Positions 21,701-32,441 of a stretch of DNA of 64,000 nucleotides are shown here, piece by piece. The notes under the pieces were generated by a model. The model was not told the origin of the DNA. It saw only the letters and a program-made list of their open reading frames with translations, and made no database searches. The stretch comes from Ophiosphaerella korrae. Lineage: Eukaryota; Ascomycota; Dothideomycetes; Pleosporales; Phaeosphaeriaceae. How positions within the stretch are numbered: the first letter of the stretch is position 1; each line of letters starts with the position of its first letter. The stretch covers positions 62,001-126,000 of the forward strand of contig JALNQF010000067.1 of NCBI GenBank assembly GCA_028456385.1, written 5' to 3'. The translations under genes and the position numbers were made by a program.

Positions 21701-21932
21701 ACCACCAAATCTGATGGACGACGATGACGTCGAGACAGGCTCTGGTGACAACGAGAAAAAGAGCGAATATTCCAAGGAAAGCATACAAGGAAGCGTCATC
21801 CATGAGGAAGATGAGAAGGGTCTCGCAATCTCTGGATTCGACGATGCGAAAGCGATGCTAGCCTATGCTGAGGGTGGTGACTTGACTACTGAGAAGGATC
21901 AAAAACATTCAGCACCCGCCATCGCCGCGTAG
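18711..21932 (+). CDS. Boi1/Boi2/Pob1-type polarity scaffold (SH3-SAM-PH), 1014 aa
   Basis: Exons 18711-18765, 18861-19004 and 19087-21932. The first two exons build an SH3 domain at about residues 18-68 (VVVHEFMARSPDELSLRRGD, then ERDDDFGDGWFLGKN and GENGLFPE). A SAM domain sits at about 247-312 (KMWSPAHVADYLEDVGV; DIDGEALLGVDRNFIF; LRTWMKI). A PH domain starts at about 759 (DYSGWMKKKSSSLMTTWKTR; LFVLRGRRLAYYYSE). This order matches budding-yeast Boi1/Boi2 and fission-yeast Pob1. Those proteins link Cdc42, formins and exocyst-dependent secretion at growth sites on the plasma membrane. The linkers are Ser/Pro-rich with PxxP segments. The short first exon is supported because only its phase completes the SH3 strand. 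The gene probably serves hyphal tip growth. Confidence 0.93.
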
Positions 21933-22442
21933 TCAAACACCACCATTTCAAACCTCTCCTTTCGCCAACGTTTTCTTGACTCTATTCAGCATACAATACC
22001 TGCCTTTTAATTCACTTGGAGGACAAGAACTGACGATCCCAAGGGGGGGGGGGGGGGGACAGCGTCAAAATAGGGGGCGTCATTTGCAGCGACATTTGTT
22101 CAATCTGAAGACACAGTTTAAGCACCTAGGCTTACATGCCCACCAAATTTCCTTTCTCTAGGTATAACCCACACACTGACGATTTCCACGACGACACTTT
22201 TTGGACCAAAGAAAAGCCGCAACCAGGCCGTTTCTACACAATTCCCGGGAAGAAAAAGGAAGGGCTGGAAGGTGTAATAGTACGAAATGTCAAGTTATTT
22301 TCCCCTGCCGCTCAACAACCCCCCTTCGTGCCACCGTGCTATCTGTTCAGAATGATCCCGCCCCGCCCTTACCTACCCTCGCACGTCACACCCCTCATTA
22401 CTTCACTACGCTCCTCCACCGCCAAAACTCTCCATTTCCACT
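21933..22442. other. intergenic with G16 tract
   Basis: The 3' flank of the Boi-type gene contains an unbroken run of 16 G at 22043-22058, 111 bp after the stop. The following 380 bp are C/T-rich and probably carry the promoter of the small gene at 22443. I see no other feature. Confidence 0.5.
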
Positions 22443-22896
22443 ATGCGCCCCGACAAAGCCAGCGCCATAGCCCCCATCGCCTACCTTAAGCGCCCGCGCA
22501 CCCTCAGCTGCGCCGCTATCCTGCTCTTCTTATGCCTCATTGCGGCCTTCGCCATCAGCCAGTGGGTCGTGTGCCGTGAGTTACGTTGCACCCCAGCACA
22601 CACACACACGCACATATATCCCCTCTATACCTAATTAACGCACCCCTTTTCCCAGATACACAGATGTACGCCGCGCACGGAATGGCGCCATGGTGCCGAC
22701 GGGTGGAGTCGCAAGTTTTGTGGGTGAGGGGAGCGTGCTTGGAGTGAAGGGTGATGAAGACAAGGATAATGGTGATGTGGAGGTTCAAGTTGTGGTGGAG
22801 AGTAGTGTGTGGGAAGACGGGGGCCAGGGGTTTGGCGAGATGGGGATGCAGGAGGGGGGTGTTGTTTTGGGGGAGGGCAAGGGAGGCGGAGCGTGA
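22443..22896 (+). CDS. candidate small single-pass membrane protein, 121 aa
   Basis: Two exons, 22443-22575 and 22664-22896. The intron has a good donor (gtgagt), a branch-like ctaattaac and an acceptor acacag, and its phase joins the two frames. The product begins with a short basic head (MRPDKASAIAPIAYLKRPR) followed by one hydrophobic span, AAILLFLCLIAAFAISQWVV. After the intron comes an acidic, Gly/Val-rich tail. That would be a type II or tail-in membrane protein. I do not recognise the family, and the tail is low-complexity. A 173-codon frame on the opposite strand covers the same DNA, but it is Pro/His-rich and looks like a shadow. Moderate to low confidence. Confidence 0.45.
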
Positions 22897-23073
22897 GAAC
22901 CCAGGGGGAAATAAAGTTCATTCGGCCGTTTTGGGTGTCTACGAAAGCTATGAAGCGAGTGTTTATGGGTATCATGCAGAAAAATCCTCCGGAACGCCGT
23001 CCCAATGCTGGTGCCGCTAAAAGCGTAGCAAGTCTATGTTTGAGCTTTCTTGCTCGTCTTGTGTGTTGCGAGG

Positions 23074-24486
23074 CTATACTTTCCTCTTCCGCCTCATCTT
23101 CAGCTCGCCCACGAAGGGCTCGTCTGGCGCGAACCAATCGCGAACACCACACCTTTCCTCTAGGTTTCGGAAATGGTCGTCGACGCGATCAAGCATCCAT
23201 CCACTGCGTATTCTCTCATTCGGCTTTGCGTAGCCAAGAGTGAACTTTTTCGATACGGAGCAGCTTCCTGCGTCAAAGGAGAATTGCATGCAGTCCTTTT
23301 GGTCATCACACAGCGCTCGACAGTGATCGAAACTCTTCCACGCGTTTCTTTGGAATACGTCGTCCGAGGTACTATGGTCATGCGCGTTGTATTCCTTGTC
23401 GGCAGAAAGATTGTCCCATGCCAAGATGGAAGATGAAATCTTTGGTCGAACGAGCTCCATGAATACATCGCGGTGTCGGAGAGTGATGTCGTGTCTGCTG
23501 TACCAGTCTTGCTCAAATGCCCAGAGCTCTTCAATCTCGGCGGGAGAGACGTGGTGGTGTGTGATTGTGGGAAAGCACCATAAATCGCGGTCAATCTTAG
23601 TAATTGCTGGGTCGACGGACGCGGGAGAGTCGCCTTGGAAATGGGGGAAGGCACGATGTAGTGGTACTTTGACGTCTTCTAGGACCTTGCCTAGGGCGCA
23701 GTCGCCAACCCAGTTCGACTTGGTGAAATCCTCGTATTTGCCGATGTGCTGAGAACGTTGCCTAGAGACTGCTCGCACAGCAGAACTAGAGAGAACGACG
23801 CCGGCGCCACCATAGCCAAACTCGACGTCGTTGATGTAAAGGTGCTTGCCGATGTAGTATGGCTTCTTGTGGTCAAACTTGCCGAGGTAATCAAGGAGAT
23901 TGTTCCAACCCAGGTATGTGTCTGTTTCAATGAAGACGTACCACTTGGCGTCTGGTTTCTGCTGGTAGGCCTGCTCGATCATAGGTAAGAACTTCCACTT
24001 GTCGAGCTTCCAGCCATCATTATTTGTCTGCAAGTAGTCGCCCTGTGATGAGCCAGACAAGGCGGTAATGACCTTTTGGTTAGGGAGTCTTCTTCGTCCA
24101 TGTTCTTGCAGGTGATGGTATAGTTTGAAGTCCTCATTCTCCTTCTTGGTCTTCTCACTCACGTCCCTCAAAACATCATGGACCTCGATACCCTCGATTT
24201 CTTCGTTCATGTCGGAGAAGACGACGAAGTGGGGCACACATCGCAAGGTGGTGCGAAAATGGACAGGTACCTTCTCTCGCGACTCAGTGGCGCCAGTACG
24301 CAGGACGACCAATACGTCGTCTGCAAGCCGTGATTGGGGGCAGATGAAGTCGTGAGGCTCATTTCTGGATTGTTTGGCGTAGCGCAATGGGAAGGCAGGC
24401 GAGCTAGCCTTGGTGAAGACGTTGATGACAGACAGGGAAAACAAGACGGCGCAGATGAGTCTGCAAAGGAAAGTACGGAAAGGCAT
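23074..24486 (-). CDS. GT31-like (fringe-type) glycosyltransferase with C-terminal PAN-like domain, 470 aa
   Basis: Single exon. ATG 24486 (MPFRTFL) places a membrane anchor at residues 4-25 (CRLICAVLFSLSVINVF), giving a Golgi type II topology. The frame is open 34 codons further upstream, but that would bury the anchor. The luminal domain has the hallmarks of fungal fringe-like family 31 enzymes: DDVLVVLRTGATESREKVP, PHFVVFSDM, the DxD-like metal site in YVFIETDTYLGW (about residue 187), and the acceptor-site loop EFGYGGAGVVLS (about 220). A C-terminal Cys-containing segment, CRALCDDQKDCMQFSFD, resembles a PAN/apple module. These enzymes transfer galactose or a related sugar to glycans. The precise donor and acceptor are unknown here. 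Confidence 0.85.
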   Translation of the reverse strand: MPFRTFLCRLICAVLFSLSVINVFTKASSPAFPLRYAKQSRNEPHDFICPQSRLADDVLVVLRTGATESREKVPVHFRTTLRCVPHFVVFSDMNEEIEGIEVHDVLRDVSEKTKKENEDFKLYHHLQEHGRRRLPNQKVITALSGSSQGDYLQTNNDGWKLDKWKFLPMIEQAYQQKPDAKWYVFIETDTYLGWNNLLDYLGKFDHKKPYYIGKHLYINDVEFGYGGAGVVLSSSAVRAVSRQRSQHIGKYEDFTKSNWVGDCALGKVLEDVKVPLHRAFPHFQGDSPASVDPAITKIDRDLWCFPTITHHHVSPAEIEELWAFEQDWYSRHDITLRHRDVFMELVRPKISSSILAWDNLSADKEYNAHDHSTSDDVFQRNAWKSFDHCRALCDDQKDCMQFSFDAGSCSVSKKFTLGYAKPNERIRSGWMLDRVDDHFRNLEERCGVRDWFAPDEPFVGELKMRRKRKV

Positions 24487-26552
24487 GTCGATGAGTTGTG
24501 TCGGGTCAGCACCAGGCAAGGCCCATGAGGGTGAAGGAGTGTGGAAACAAGGTTTTCTGTCAATGAGTGGAGATGTGGGGGAAACCACGAGCCATCGGCA
24601 GGTGGCGGATGGTGTTGGCTTTCAGTGGTGGCTTTCAAGTAGCGGCGAGGGCTGACTGCGGTGCCAGGTGTTGGCTGCGTGGGAAGTGGTGGCTAGTTCG
24701 AGTGCAGGACCCAAGCCATGAGTAGAGAAGGGAGGAGACTTTTGAAGGGCACTAGTAAGGCGGCGATCATCATCTTTTGTCAGACGTGATGCGTGTGTGC
24801 ACGCCGAACACAACGTGACGCGGCCGATCAATGCCTCGACATGGGCTCAAACAGCACGAATCCCCTGTCGAGGCCACCACCGCATAGAAAGAGCCGCATG
24901 GTGCACGCTGGCCGGCGCAGGCAGCATTTCCACGGCGCCCTGCCTCGTGCTCTTCGCCCGCTAGCGACATGCAGCGCAACAGAGAGTATGCGAGCCCGAG
25001 GCCGTGATCCTGCGGCCATGGCACAGCTCGTTACAGCCGTTGGTGTTTTGGCCTCGGAAACGGGGCCGGGGCGTGGGTGCGCCTACCGAGCCTGGCGGTG
25101 ATGTCACGCCTTGTTTCAGCTGACCGCTTTGGGAAAACGCGGATTAGGATCGGCTCAGCATTTGTCATGTGACGGAGCGGTGAAGGTCATTGTCGATCGT
25201 GAGGGTGAGGGTGGTGATCCCATCCCAAGCTGGACATCCCCACGTTTCCTGCCACGACGTCGTTTTGTCGTTTTGTCGTTTTCCAGCATCAATTTTATAT
25301 CCCATGGGTACGAGAGAAACAATCTGCCTGAAGCTTCGCATGTTTCGTGCTCCAGCCTACCAACCACAGCCTCTTTTTATCATCACCTCATCAAACTCTA
25401 TGCCCAAAATCCTTCATCAGCCGCGAGATCCTTTGTCAGCTCTGCCAGGTAGACGTCGCTCGTGTTGGCTTTGCATGACTCGGACGTCGTCGTGAGATGG
25501 AGAGACACCGGTATCGAAGTTGCACGCTGTTGTGTTATTATGTAAGCCCTTAGCTTCCATGATTCGGTTCTCGATGTGAATAGAGCATCGAGCATGCAGT
25601 CTTGGATTCATGGCGTATATGCGACATGTTCAGCTACACTGCCAGAAAGTTCAAGAGAAAATTAAGAGTTTGTCTGTTATAGGCAAAGCGTGGTGTAGTT
25701 CGACATTGCCGTACTTGTCATGCAGATACACAGGTTAAAGGTGCAGAAGGGACTCGCAGGGCTCGGTGAGTGTGTGCCTACCTTCCCTCATCTCGTTCAC
25801 ATTTACACAGTCGGGACGTCGGCTTCTACCGAAAGGAGCACTCTAATTACTTGGATCGTAAAGCGGGAAATCGGGAAGCTTGACGATGTCGTTGTGGACC
25901 ATGAGTCGTCGGTAGAGCGGTTGATTGCTTCCAGCATCCTTGCCCAATCTCTTCCCACCCCTCATCAACTTCTCATCTGCACGCCTCGCACTTGCCACCA
26001 GTTTCTTGTATCCCAACCAAAAGGACCAACCTCTCGGAGGTTATGTTGCGCCGTATGCGTACCCCACAACGTAGACATACCCTAATGCTCATGATACAAC
26101 AAATGATCTATTTCAGACACCCTTGCCAATCTCAGGATAAATGCCCGCAATTCCGCCACCAGATGAACATGAAATTATTATTCACTCGGTCCACTGCCGA
26201 AAACCTGCTCGCTTGGTCAACTGATCACCAATAAGAATCTTGCATATAGTCGTGCCACTATTTGAGGTAATGAAGGTATTGACAATTCGGCATAACAGGA
26301 GCCGTACGCCAGGTCGGCCTAGCTTATGAGCCTAAGAGAAGAAAGAACCGCTGGATCAAAATTGTTCAGGCATAGTGATTGACTACGGCAATCAAACAGA
26401 TTGATTATGTGGGGTGAACCTTCCCCTAGATTGACAAGGGTAAATGCATATATGATATTTGTTGAATAAGGCTCTCTGAACTTAGAGATACTACATTTCT
26501 TTGCACTGTCCCATTAACGTTACCCTCCAAGAAAAAATAACCTCCACACGCC
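24487..26552. other. about 2 kb without a convincing gene
   Basis: This stretch holds the promoter of the minus-strand GT31 gene and, at its right end, the promoter of the GH45 gene, with a TATA-like catatatgatat near 26450. Between them only overlapping frames of 60-120 codons occur on both strands, with no domain, signal peptide or splice pattern I can defend. The section 24800-25080 is GC-rich; 25600-26400 is of average composition and could be degraded gene sequence. Confidence 0.5.
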
Positions 26553-27304
26553 ATGGTCTCCTTGAAGCAGTTCGCACTCTTGGCCTTGGCCACTGGCCTC
26601 GCCAACGCCCAAACCAAAACTGGAAGGACGACCAGGTACTGGGATTGTTGCAAAGGTTCTTGTGGATGGTCAGGCAAAGCCTCAGTGAATCAGCCTATCC
26701 AGTCTTGTGACAAGAGCGACAACCCACTCTCCAACATGGCCGCTAAGAACGCATGCGAGAACGGTGGTCAAGCGTACATGTGCACCAACCAAGGCCCATG
26801 GGCTGTGGACGATAAACTAGCATACGGTTTTGCTGCTGTTAAGTTGGCCGGGGGAACTGAGGCATCGTGGTGCTGCGCGTGTTACGAGTAAGTTGAACAT
26901 TATTTCTTCCCACCTGCTGCACTATTGACTTTTCTTTCTCTAGGTTGACTTTCACGTCCGGCCCCGTCAATGGCAAGAAAATGATTGTCCAAGCTACCAA
27001 CACCGGCGGCGATCTTGGGCAAAATCACTTCGACCTTGCAATGCCAGGCGGAGGTGTTGGCATCTTCAATGCTTGCACAAACCAATGGGGCGCACCACCT
27101 CAAGGCTGGGGTCAACAATACGGTGGGATTTCTTCTCGTTCAGAATGTAACAGCTTCCCCGAGAAACTCAAGGCCGGCTGTCTTTGGAGGTTCGATTGGT
27201 TTGGTGGTGCGGACAACCCTAATGTGAGCTTCAAGGAAGTTACTTGCCCTAAGGCATTGACGGATAAGAGCCATTGTATCCGAAATGGGCAAACACCTAC
27301 TTAG
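26553..27304 (+). CDS. secreted GH45 endo-beta-1,4-glucanase, 231 aa
   Basis: Two exons, 26553-26887 and 26944-27304, joined by a 56-bp intron. A signal peptide covers residues 1-19 ([19 protein letters not shown]). The mature enzyme starts with the GH45 signature [13 protein letters not shown], whose Asp (about residue 31) is the catalytic base. The catalytic acid Asp is in [12 protein letters not shown] (about residue 142). The pattern of paired cysteines ([25 protein letters not shown]) fits the six-stranded barrel held by disulfides. The length equals a bare catalytic domain with no linker or cellulose-binding module. GH45 enzymes cut internal bonds of amorphous cellulose and some glucans outside the cell. 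A role in plant cell wall breakdown is inferred. Confidence 0.95.
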
Positions 27305-27878
27305 GCGCTTTCGGGGAAAACTTCAGCTTACAAGAAGATATGGAGAAGGTACTTTTTCTTGGTAGCACAAACAGTGGACGTTATAAGTGTTTCACACAAA
27401 AAAAAAAAAAAAAAAAAAAAAAAACGATATATATGTTGCATAGGTACCTTTCACCAATATATGGTAGTTGAGCTGATTGTGCTCGAGCTTGATGATTCCC
27501 CTTTTCGGCATGGTTGTTCAGCTCCACACAAGTTCGATACCTACCCAACGTTACACAGCTACTCCATAGTACTTACATAAGGACTAGTCTCATGACATCG
27601 TAGGAACATTCAACACACTTCCCAACCCCACCAAAGCTTGATTATGAAGCAGAAAAATACTGAAGCCTGGAAACAGTGGGGCCATCGTTTGTGGCGCGCG
27701 GGGGACGCGCTGCAAATTACTTGGCGTTTCTTTTCCGAACGTAATAGGTCTCAAGCGCGAATGCCAACATGAAAACCTAGCTCCCACAGTTGTAGAATAC
27801 ATTTTCTCGCTCTTTTCTCGCTCTATTCGATTATATTTAATAAAGACGTCAGTTACACAGCATTAATTCGGCCATTAT
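27305..27878. other. intergenic with A27 tract
   Basis: A run of 27 A at 27398-27424 lies 94 bp after the GH45 stop codon. The rest is the presumed promoter of the MFS gene, with an AT-rich ttatatttaataaag at about 27830, roughly 45 bp before its ATG. No coding signal. Confidence 0.5.
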
Positions 27879-29438
27879 ATGATGCGACCAAAATGGTTGG
27901 CGTCATTGACGCAACATGGCTCTGAGCCACCATTCGTGCTGAAGTTCAGGAGCTCGGATGGGTTCATCATCGGCACAATATCCCTGGCTGTGTTCACGGT
28001 ATGTAGTCTCGATTTCAGCACCGAAGCCGTCTAGCTTACCATGGGATTAGGATATGTTCTTGTACGGCGTTATTGTGCCAGTCATACCTTTTGCCCTCCA
28101 GTCACACAGCCACGTGGAATGGAATAGAGTTCAATACTGGGTCTCAGTTTTGGTTGCTATTTATGGGGCTTCACTTTTGGCTTTCTCTCCAATTTGCGGA
28201 TGGCTTGCTGATCAAGGGTCTTCGCGGCGGTCACCTCTTTTATTTGGGTTGCTTGCGCTCTTGGGCTCGACAGTTCTTCTCAATGTTGGAAATTCGGTGG
28301 GTATTCTAATTGCGGGCCGTATTCTTCAAGGTGCCTCTGCTGCTGTTGTGTGGGTGCTCGATCATCTTCGAGTAACGATGCATAGCTGACGAGATATAGA
28401 TGGGTTGTAGGGTTGGCTCTACTGGCTGATACTGTACCTCAAGATCAACTCGCTCAAGCTACCGGCTGGGTAAGCCTTGGAATGACTCTGGGTATCCTCG
28501 TCGCTCCTCTGCTTGGTGGGGTCGTCTTTGATCGTGCAGGATACACTGCCGTCTTCGGCATGGCATATGCCCTTATTGGCTTCGACATCATACTTCGGCT
28601 ATTACTAATCGAAAAGAAGGTGGCAGCAAGATGGGATCCAGATGCATCCAAGGGGGCGCCAGCTTCCACAGTAACTTCAGGGCCAACCCTCCAGAGCGTG
28701 GCAACTGATTTGGAGAAGTCGATGCCAGTCGCTACGGGTCAGCCAGAAGTAGATACTACCGAATACCGCATACGGCGCCGAGATCGTTTACCCCCTGTGC
28801 TATCACTTCTATACTCGTGCCGCCTCTTGGCTGCACTTTTCTGTGCCCTCATACAAGCCGCGCTCATGACCTCTTTTGATTCAGTCCTGGCAGTCCATGC
28901 AGCCAACATTTTCGGATGGACCTCGACAGGCGCAGGCTTTCTCTTCCTACCCATCATCGTCCCGGGATTTCTTTCACCACTGTTCGGTTGGCTTAGTGAT
29001 CGATATGGTGGACGCTACTTTGCTACTGTGGGCTTTCTCTGTGCTTGCCCGCCTCTGGTTTGTCTTCGTTTCATCAATGAAAACAGTATACAAGATAAAG
29101 TAATATTGTGCGCTTTACTGGCGCTAACCGGGCTATTCCTAGCACTCACCTTCCCACCGATAATGGCAGAGATTTCAAGTATAGTAGCGGCGAAAGAAAA
29201 GACCTTACTTGCTAGAGGTCATCCAGGATTCGGTCCTGGTGGAGCATATGCGCAAGCGTATGCACTTTTCAATGTAGCGTTTGCGGCCGGATGTATGATT
29301 GGGCCTTTGGTGGCAGGATTCGTTGTAGAAGGGAGAGGATGGGGTACAATGGCTTGGGTTCTAGCGCTGATATCAGGTATCGCTGCAGCGCCTACGTTTC
29401 TATGGTTGGGCGGCTGGGCCTTCAAGAAGGAAACGTGA
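27879..29438 (+). CDS. MFS transporter, DHA1/vesicular-amine-like, 485 aa
   Basis: Exons 27879-27998, 28051-28349 and 28400-29438. The start is the first of two tandem ATGs. The second splice is fixed by protein sequence: only a donor at 28350 reads through as GASAAVVWVVGLALLADTV, the usual fourth-to-fifth helix passage. The MFS motif A is present as GWLADQGSSRRSP after helix 2, and a repeat of it as GWLSDRYGGRY in the second half. About twelve hydrophobic spans are visible, with a polar central loop (residues about 240-300). This subgroup resembles fungal proton antiporters for drugs, organic cations or small metabolites. The gene lies between two secreted glucanases, but the substrate cannot be read from the sequence. 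Confidence 0.9.
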
Positions 29439-30946
29439 TCAGAAGCTTCCTGTATCTTGTAATTGAATTACCAAATCTTGCAGGATATGCTGTTGAAACA
29501 CTTGCTAGGCTTCTCAGCACACCCCGGACTAGCCATGGCGTGAAGACAGAATTGGCAGGTCGTCCGCTGTTGCTTGTGCTTACATACCCCGCATCATCGT
29601 CGGCGAAATGATGCATTCATGTGCCATCGTGCATCTGGAGCAAATGCACCCTGCTGCAGCTTGTGGCATTTACACTTACCGAGTGTGGAAGACGGGGGAC
29701 GAGGGATGTGCAGGCACGCGGTTCCAAGAAGGCCGTGCGCCATCGGTACTTCGCAACGCCACACCTAGAACATACCTCTCTGTTTGTCCCTGCCCCATGA
29801 CCACGAAGTCTATTACGAGCTTTAGCAATGGAAGCACTCGGCGCACCTTGGTTCTAGGTACATTCCCAGGCGATGGCCCGTATTCTGATGCGCAATAGCT
29901 AGGGTGTGGTTGCTAGCAGCACTGCGTCACTAATTTCATCTTGTCATCCCGAACCAACTGTTTCCAGACAAAATCTCCCCCTTTCCCGAGCGCCACCCGT
30001 AATTAGTCTAAAATCTCAACGGCTACCTCGAAATTCGGTTGGCCGTTCAACAATCGCTAGACGATAGCATCGACAATTTAAACACGCACCTGGTTACCCA
30101 ATCACTATCTATCCGTGGCAAACCTCGGCAGAGGCAAACTTTCATGCCAGGTCGTCAATCACATTTAGACAAGGGGCTGCTACACCATGATAGGAGGCTG
30201 TGAAAATGAAATGGAATCTCAAATGCCAGGTTTGGGTAGTGCCTTGTTTTGGTGCACCAAAAGTTGCGGCGAACCGGCTATTTGACATGGTTAGTGCCAC
30301 TATTTCAAGCTGTCTGTCTGCTCCTCGCTTGAACATCAAAGCTGTGCTAATATAAAGCCTGTTTCAGATCCTAGATCATATATCCGGGGTGACCAGTGGG
30401 CACGCCTTGTGTGTGCATACCTCGTGCTCACTCTCTCTGGTCATCCATGTTGCCAGCGAACACCAAACACCGAGTTCTGTCGTGTCCCCTGATCCATGCA
30501 GGCTGGTCATCAGGCTGAGCTGGCTAGGCCTGGGATCGATTCTGAGTAAACGGTGACTGCTTAGATGAAGTCAAAACACCGCACACCTCTGTGAAGCTGC
30601 AATATTTTCAATATTCTACCATTAACCCGCCAAGTTCTCGCTCGGTAACATATAGTAATAGCCGCTTCCTGCTCATTCCGCTTGTCACATCAGATAAACC
30701 AACCACTACGCCGTTCGCGCCTGCAACCTTGCCATACCCTTGTGCCATTGCCACGCGGACCCTAGATCGACAGCTGCAAGGCAGACGTGCAGGGTACAAG
30801 GTTTCCAACTTTGACCGCGGTTACTCTGGTGCGTTGTTGATAGCTCATTTCCTACACTCCCCGGCTGTATTTGGACTCGGTGCTACCACATTTCTCAGCT
30901 ACACACTCTTACAATAATTTTTTTCAATAGTACATAATACCAAAAG
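29439..30946. other. 1.5 kb intergenic, no supported gene
   Basis: A 96-codon plus-strand frame at 29608-29898 (MMHSCAIVHLEQMHPAA..) is the longest candidate, but it has no recognisable feature. The rest carries short frames only. The last 300 bp should hold the promoter of the GH5 gene, including a T-rich run just before its leader. Confidence 0.5.
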
Positions 30947-32441
30947 ATGATCATCAAGCGAGCTATCGCTGCGCTATCGTTATGCACTGCTACATTTGCA
31001 GCTCCAACGTAAGTTCATCGTGTTAGCCACGGGGAATGCAAATTGCCGTCAGTGTTGAAGGCGCAAATCTCGTAGATTTCACTGTAACAACTTGTACATC
31101 AAGGAAATCGCTAAAACTGAGTAGCGAGAAGCGGGGTGTCAGCTTCGGATGGGGTCAAGAAAAGATAAGAGGTGTTAATATTGGCGGGTGGCTTGTGTTG
31201 GAGCCGTGAGTACCACTGTCATCCTGCATGAAAAGCAAATAAGCTAAATTTTCGTGCCTCCAGATGGATTACACCCTCCATATTCGATGCTGTGAACCAA
31301 AACAGGCCACAAAAAGACATTGTTGATGAATATACGCTTGGACAAGCGCTTGGTAGGGACGCAGCCCTCGGTATCCTTCGCAAGCACTGGGATACCTGGG
31401 TAAGATGGGAAGATTTCAACAAAATCAAACAAGCGGGCATCAACGTGGTTCGCATTCCGATTGGTTACTGGGCATATGATACCTTCGATTCACCGTACGT
31501 CCAAGGGGCGAATGTGTACATTGATGCGGCAATCGACTGGGCAAGAAGTCTAAACCTGAAAATTGTTATTGATCTTCATGGTGCGCCCGGCTCTCAAAAC
31601 GGGTACGACAACTCGGGGCAGCGGATGGATCGTCCACAATGGCAGACCGGAAATAATGTGCAGAAAACCCTCCAGGTGCTCAAGACCATTTCGAGAAAGT
31701 ATGCACAGACTCAGTATCAGGACGTCATCATCGGTATTCAGCTTTTGAACGAACCGGCTCTTTATTTCGATAACCTGAGCTGGGATGTCACAAAGCAGTT
31801 CTATCGCGATGGCTATGGTCAGGTCCGCGAGGTTTCAGATACTCCAGTCATCCTGCATGATGGCTTCAAGCAACCAAACGCATGGAACTCCTTCTTGACA
31901 CCCCAGGATCAAAACGCACAGAATGTGGCGATTGATCACCACGAATATCAGGTTTTTAATAATGATCTCTTGCGTATGTCGCCTCAACAACATCAACAAT
32001 ACACCTGCAGCAGCTCTGAATCTTACAATGGCGCCGATAAGTGGAGTGAGTATAGAAATGCGACGAGGCATTGAGCGTATACTGACTTCATATTCAGCTT
32101 TCGTCGGAGAGTGGACAGGCGCAATGACTGATTGTGCAAAGTACCTCAACGGATATGGGCGTGGTGCTCGTTACGACGGCACCTTGCCAGGCAATTCATA
32201 TATCGGCGACTGTAGCTGGCGAAGTGACATCAATCGATGGTCACAGTCGTACAAAGATGACACCAGGAAATATATCGAGGCTCAGATAGCGGCATACGAG
32301 ACCAAGACGCAAGGATGGTTCTGGTGGAACTTCAAGACAGAGGGCGCAGTAGAGTGGGACATGTTTAAACTGATTGATGCAGGTATCTTCCCAGCCATCA
32401 GAGACGGAAGGGTGGATTACAAGTTTGACAAAATTTGCTAG
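30947..32441 (+). CDS. secreted GH5 exo-beta-1,3-glucanase, 429 aa
   Basis: Four exons: 30947-31008, 31104-31205, 31264-32045 and 32098-32441. A signal peptide (MIIKRAIAALSLCTATFAA) is followed by a short propeptide ending in SSEKR, a Kex2-type site placed as in yeast Exg1. Family motifs follow: IRGVNIGGWLVLEPWITPS, VVRIPIGYWAY, VIDLHGAPGSQNG, and the acid/base Glu in LLNEPA (about residue 217). The nucleophile Glu is in FVGEWTGA (about residue 318). The end has GWFWWNFKTE. Enzymes of this group release glucose from beta-1,3-glucan ends during wall remodelling or glucan feeding. The 31103 acceptor was chosen over the nearer AG at 31074-31075 because only it keeps the frame. The product is full length for the family. 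Confidence 0.94.

Noticed and set aside
22631..23152. 173-codon minus-strand frame, Pro/His-rich
   Set aside because: Its composition (HHHYPCLHHPSL and similar) mirrors the G-rich plus strand. It overlaps the 3' end of the GT31 gene and the small spliced candidate.
27191..27204. tRNA B-box-like ggttcgattgg
   Set aside because: The final CC of the B box is missing, there is no A box or cloverleaf nearby, and it lies within the GH45 coding exon.
28413..29438. MFS gene beginning near 28413
   Set aside because: There is no ATG at that point, only TTG. Two short introns connect it to upstream exons that supply the first helices, giving a complete carrier.
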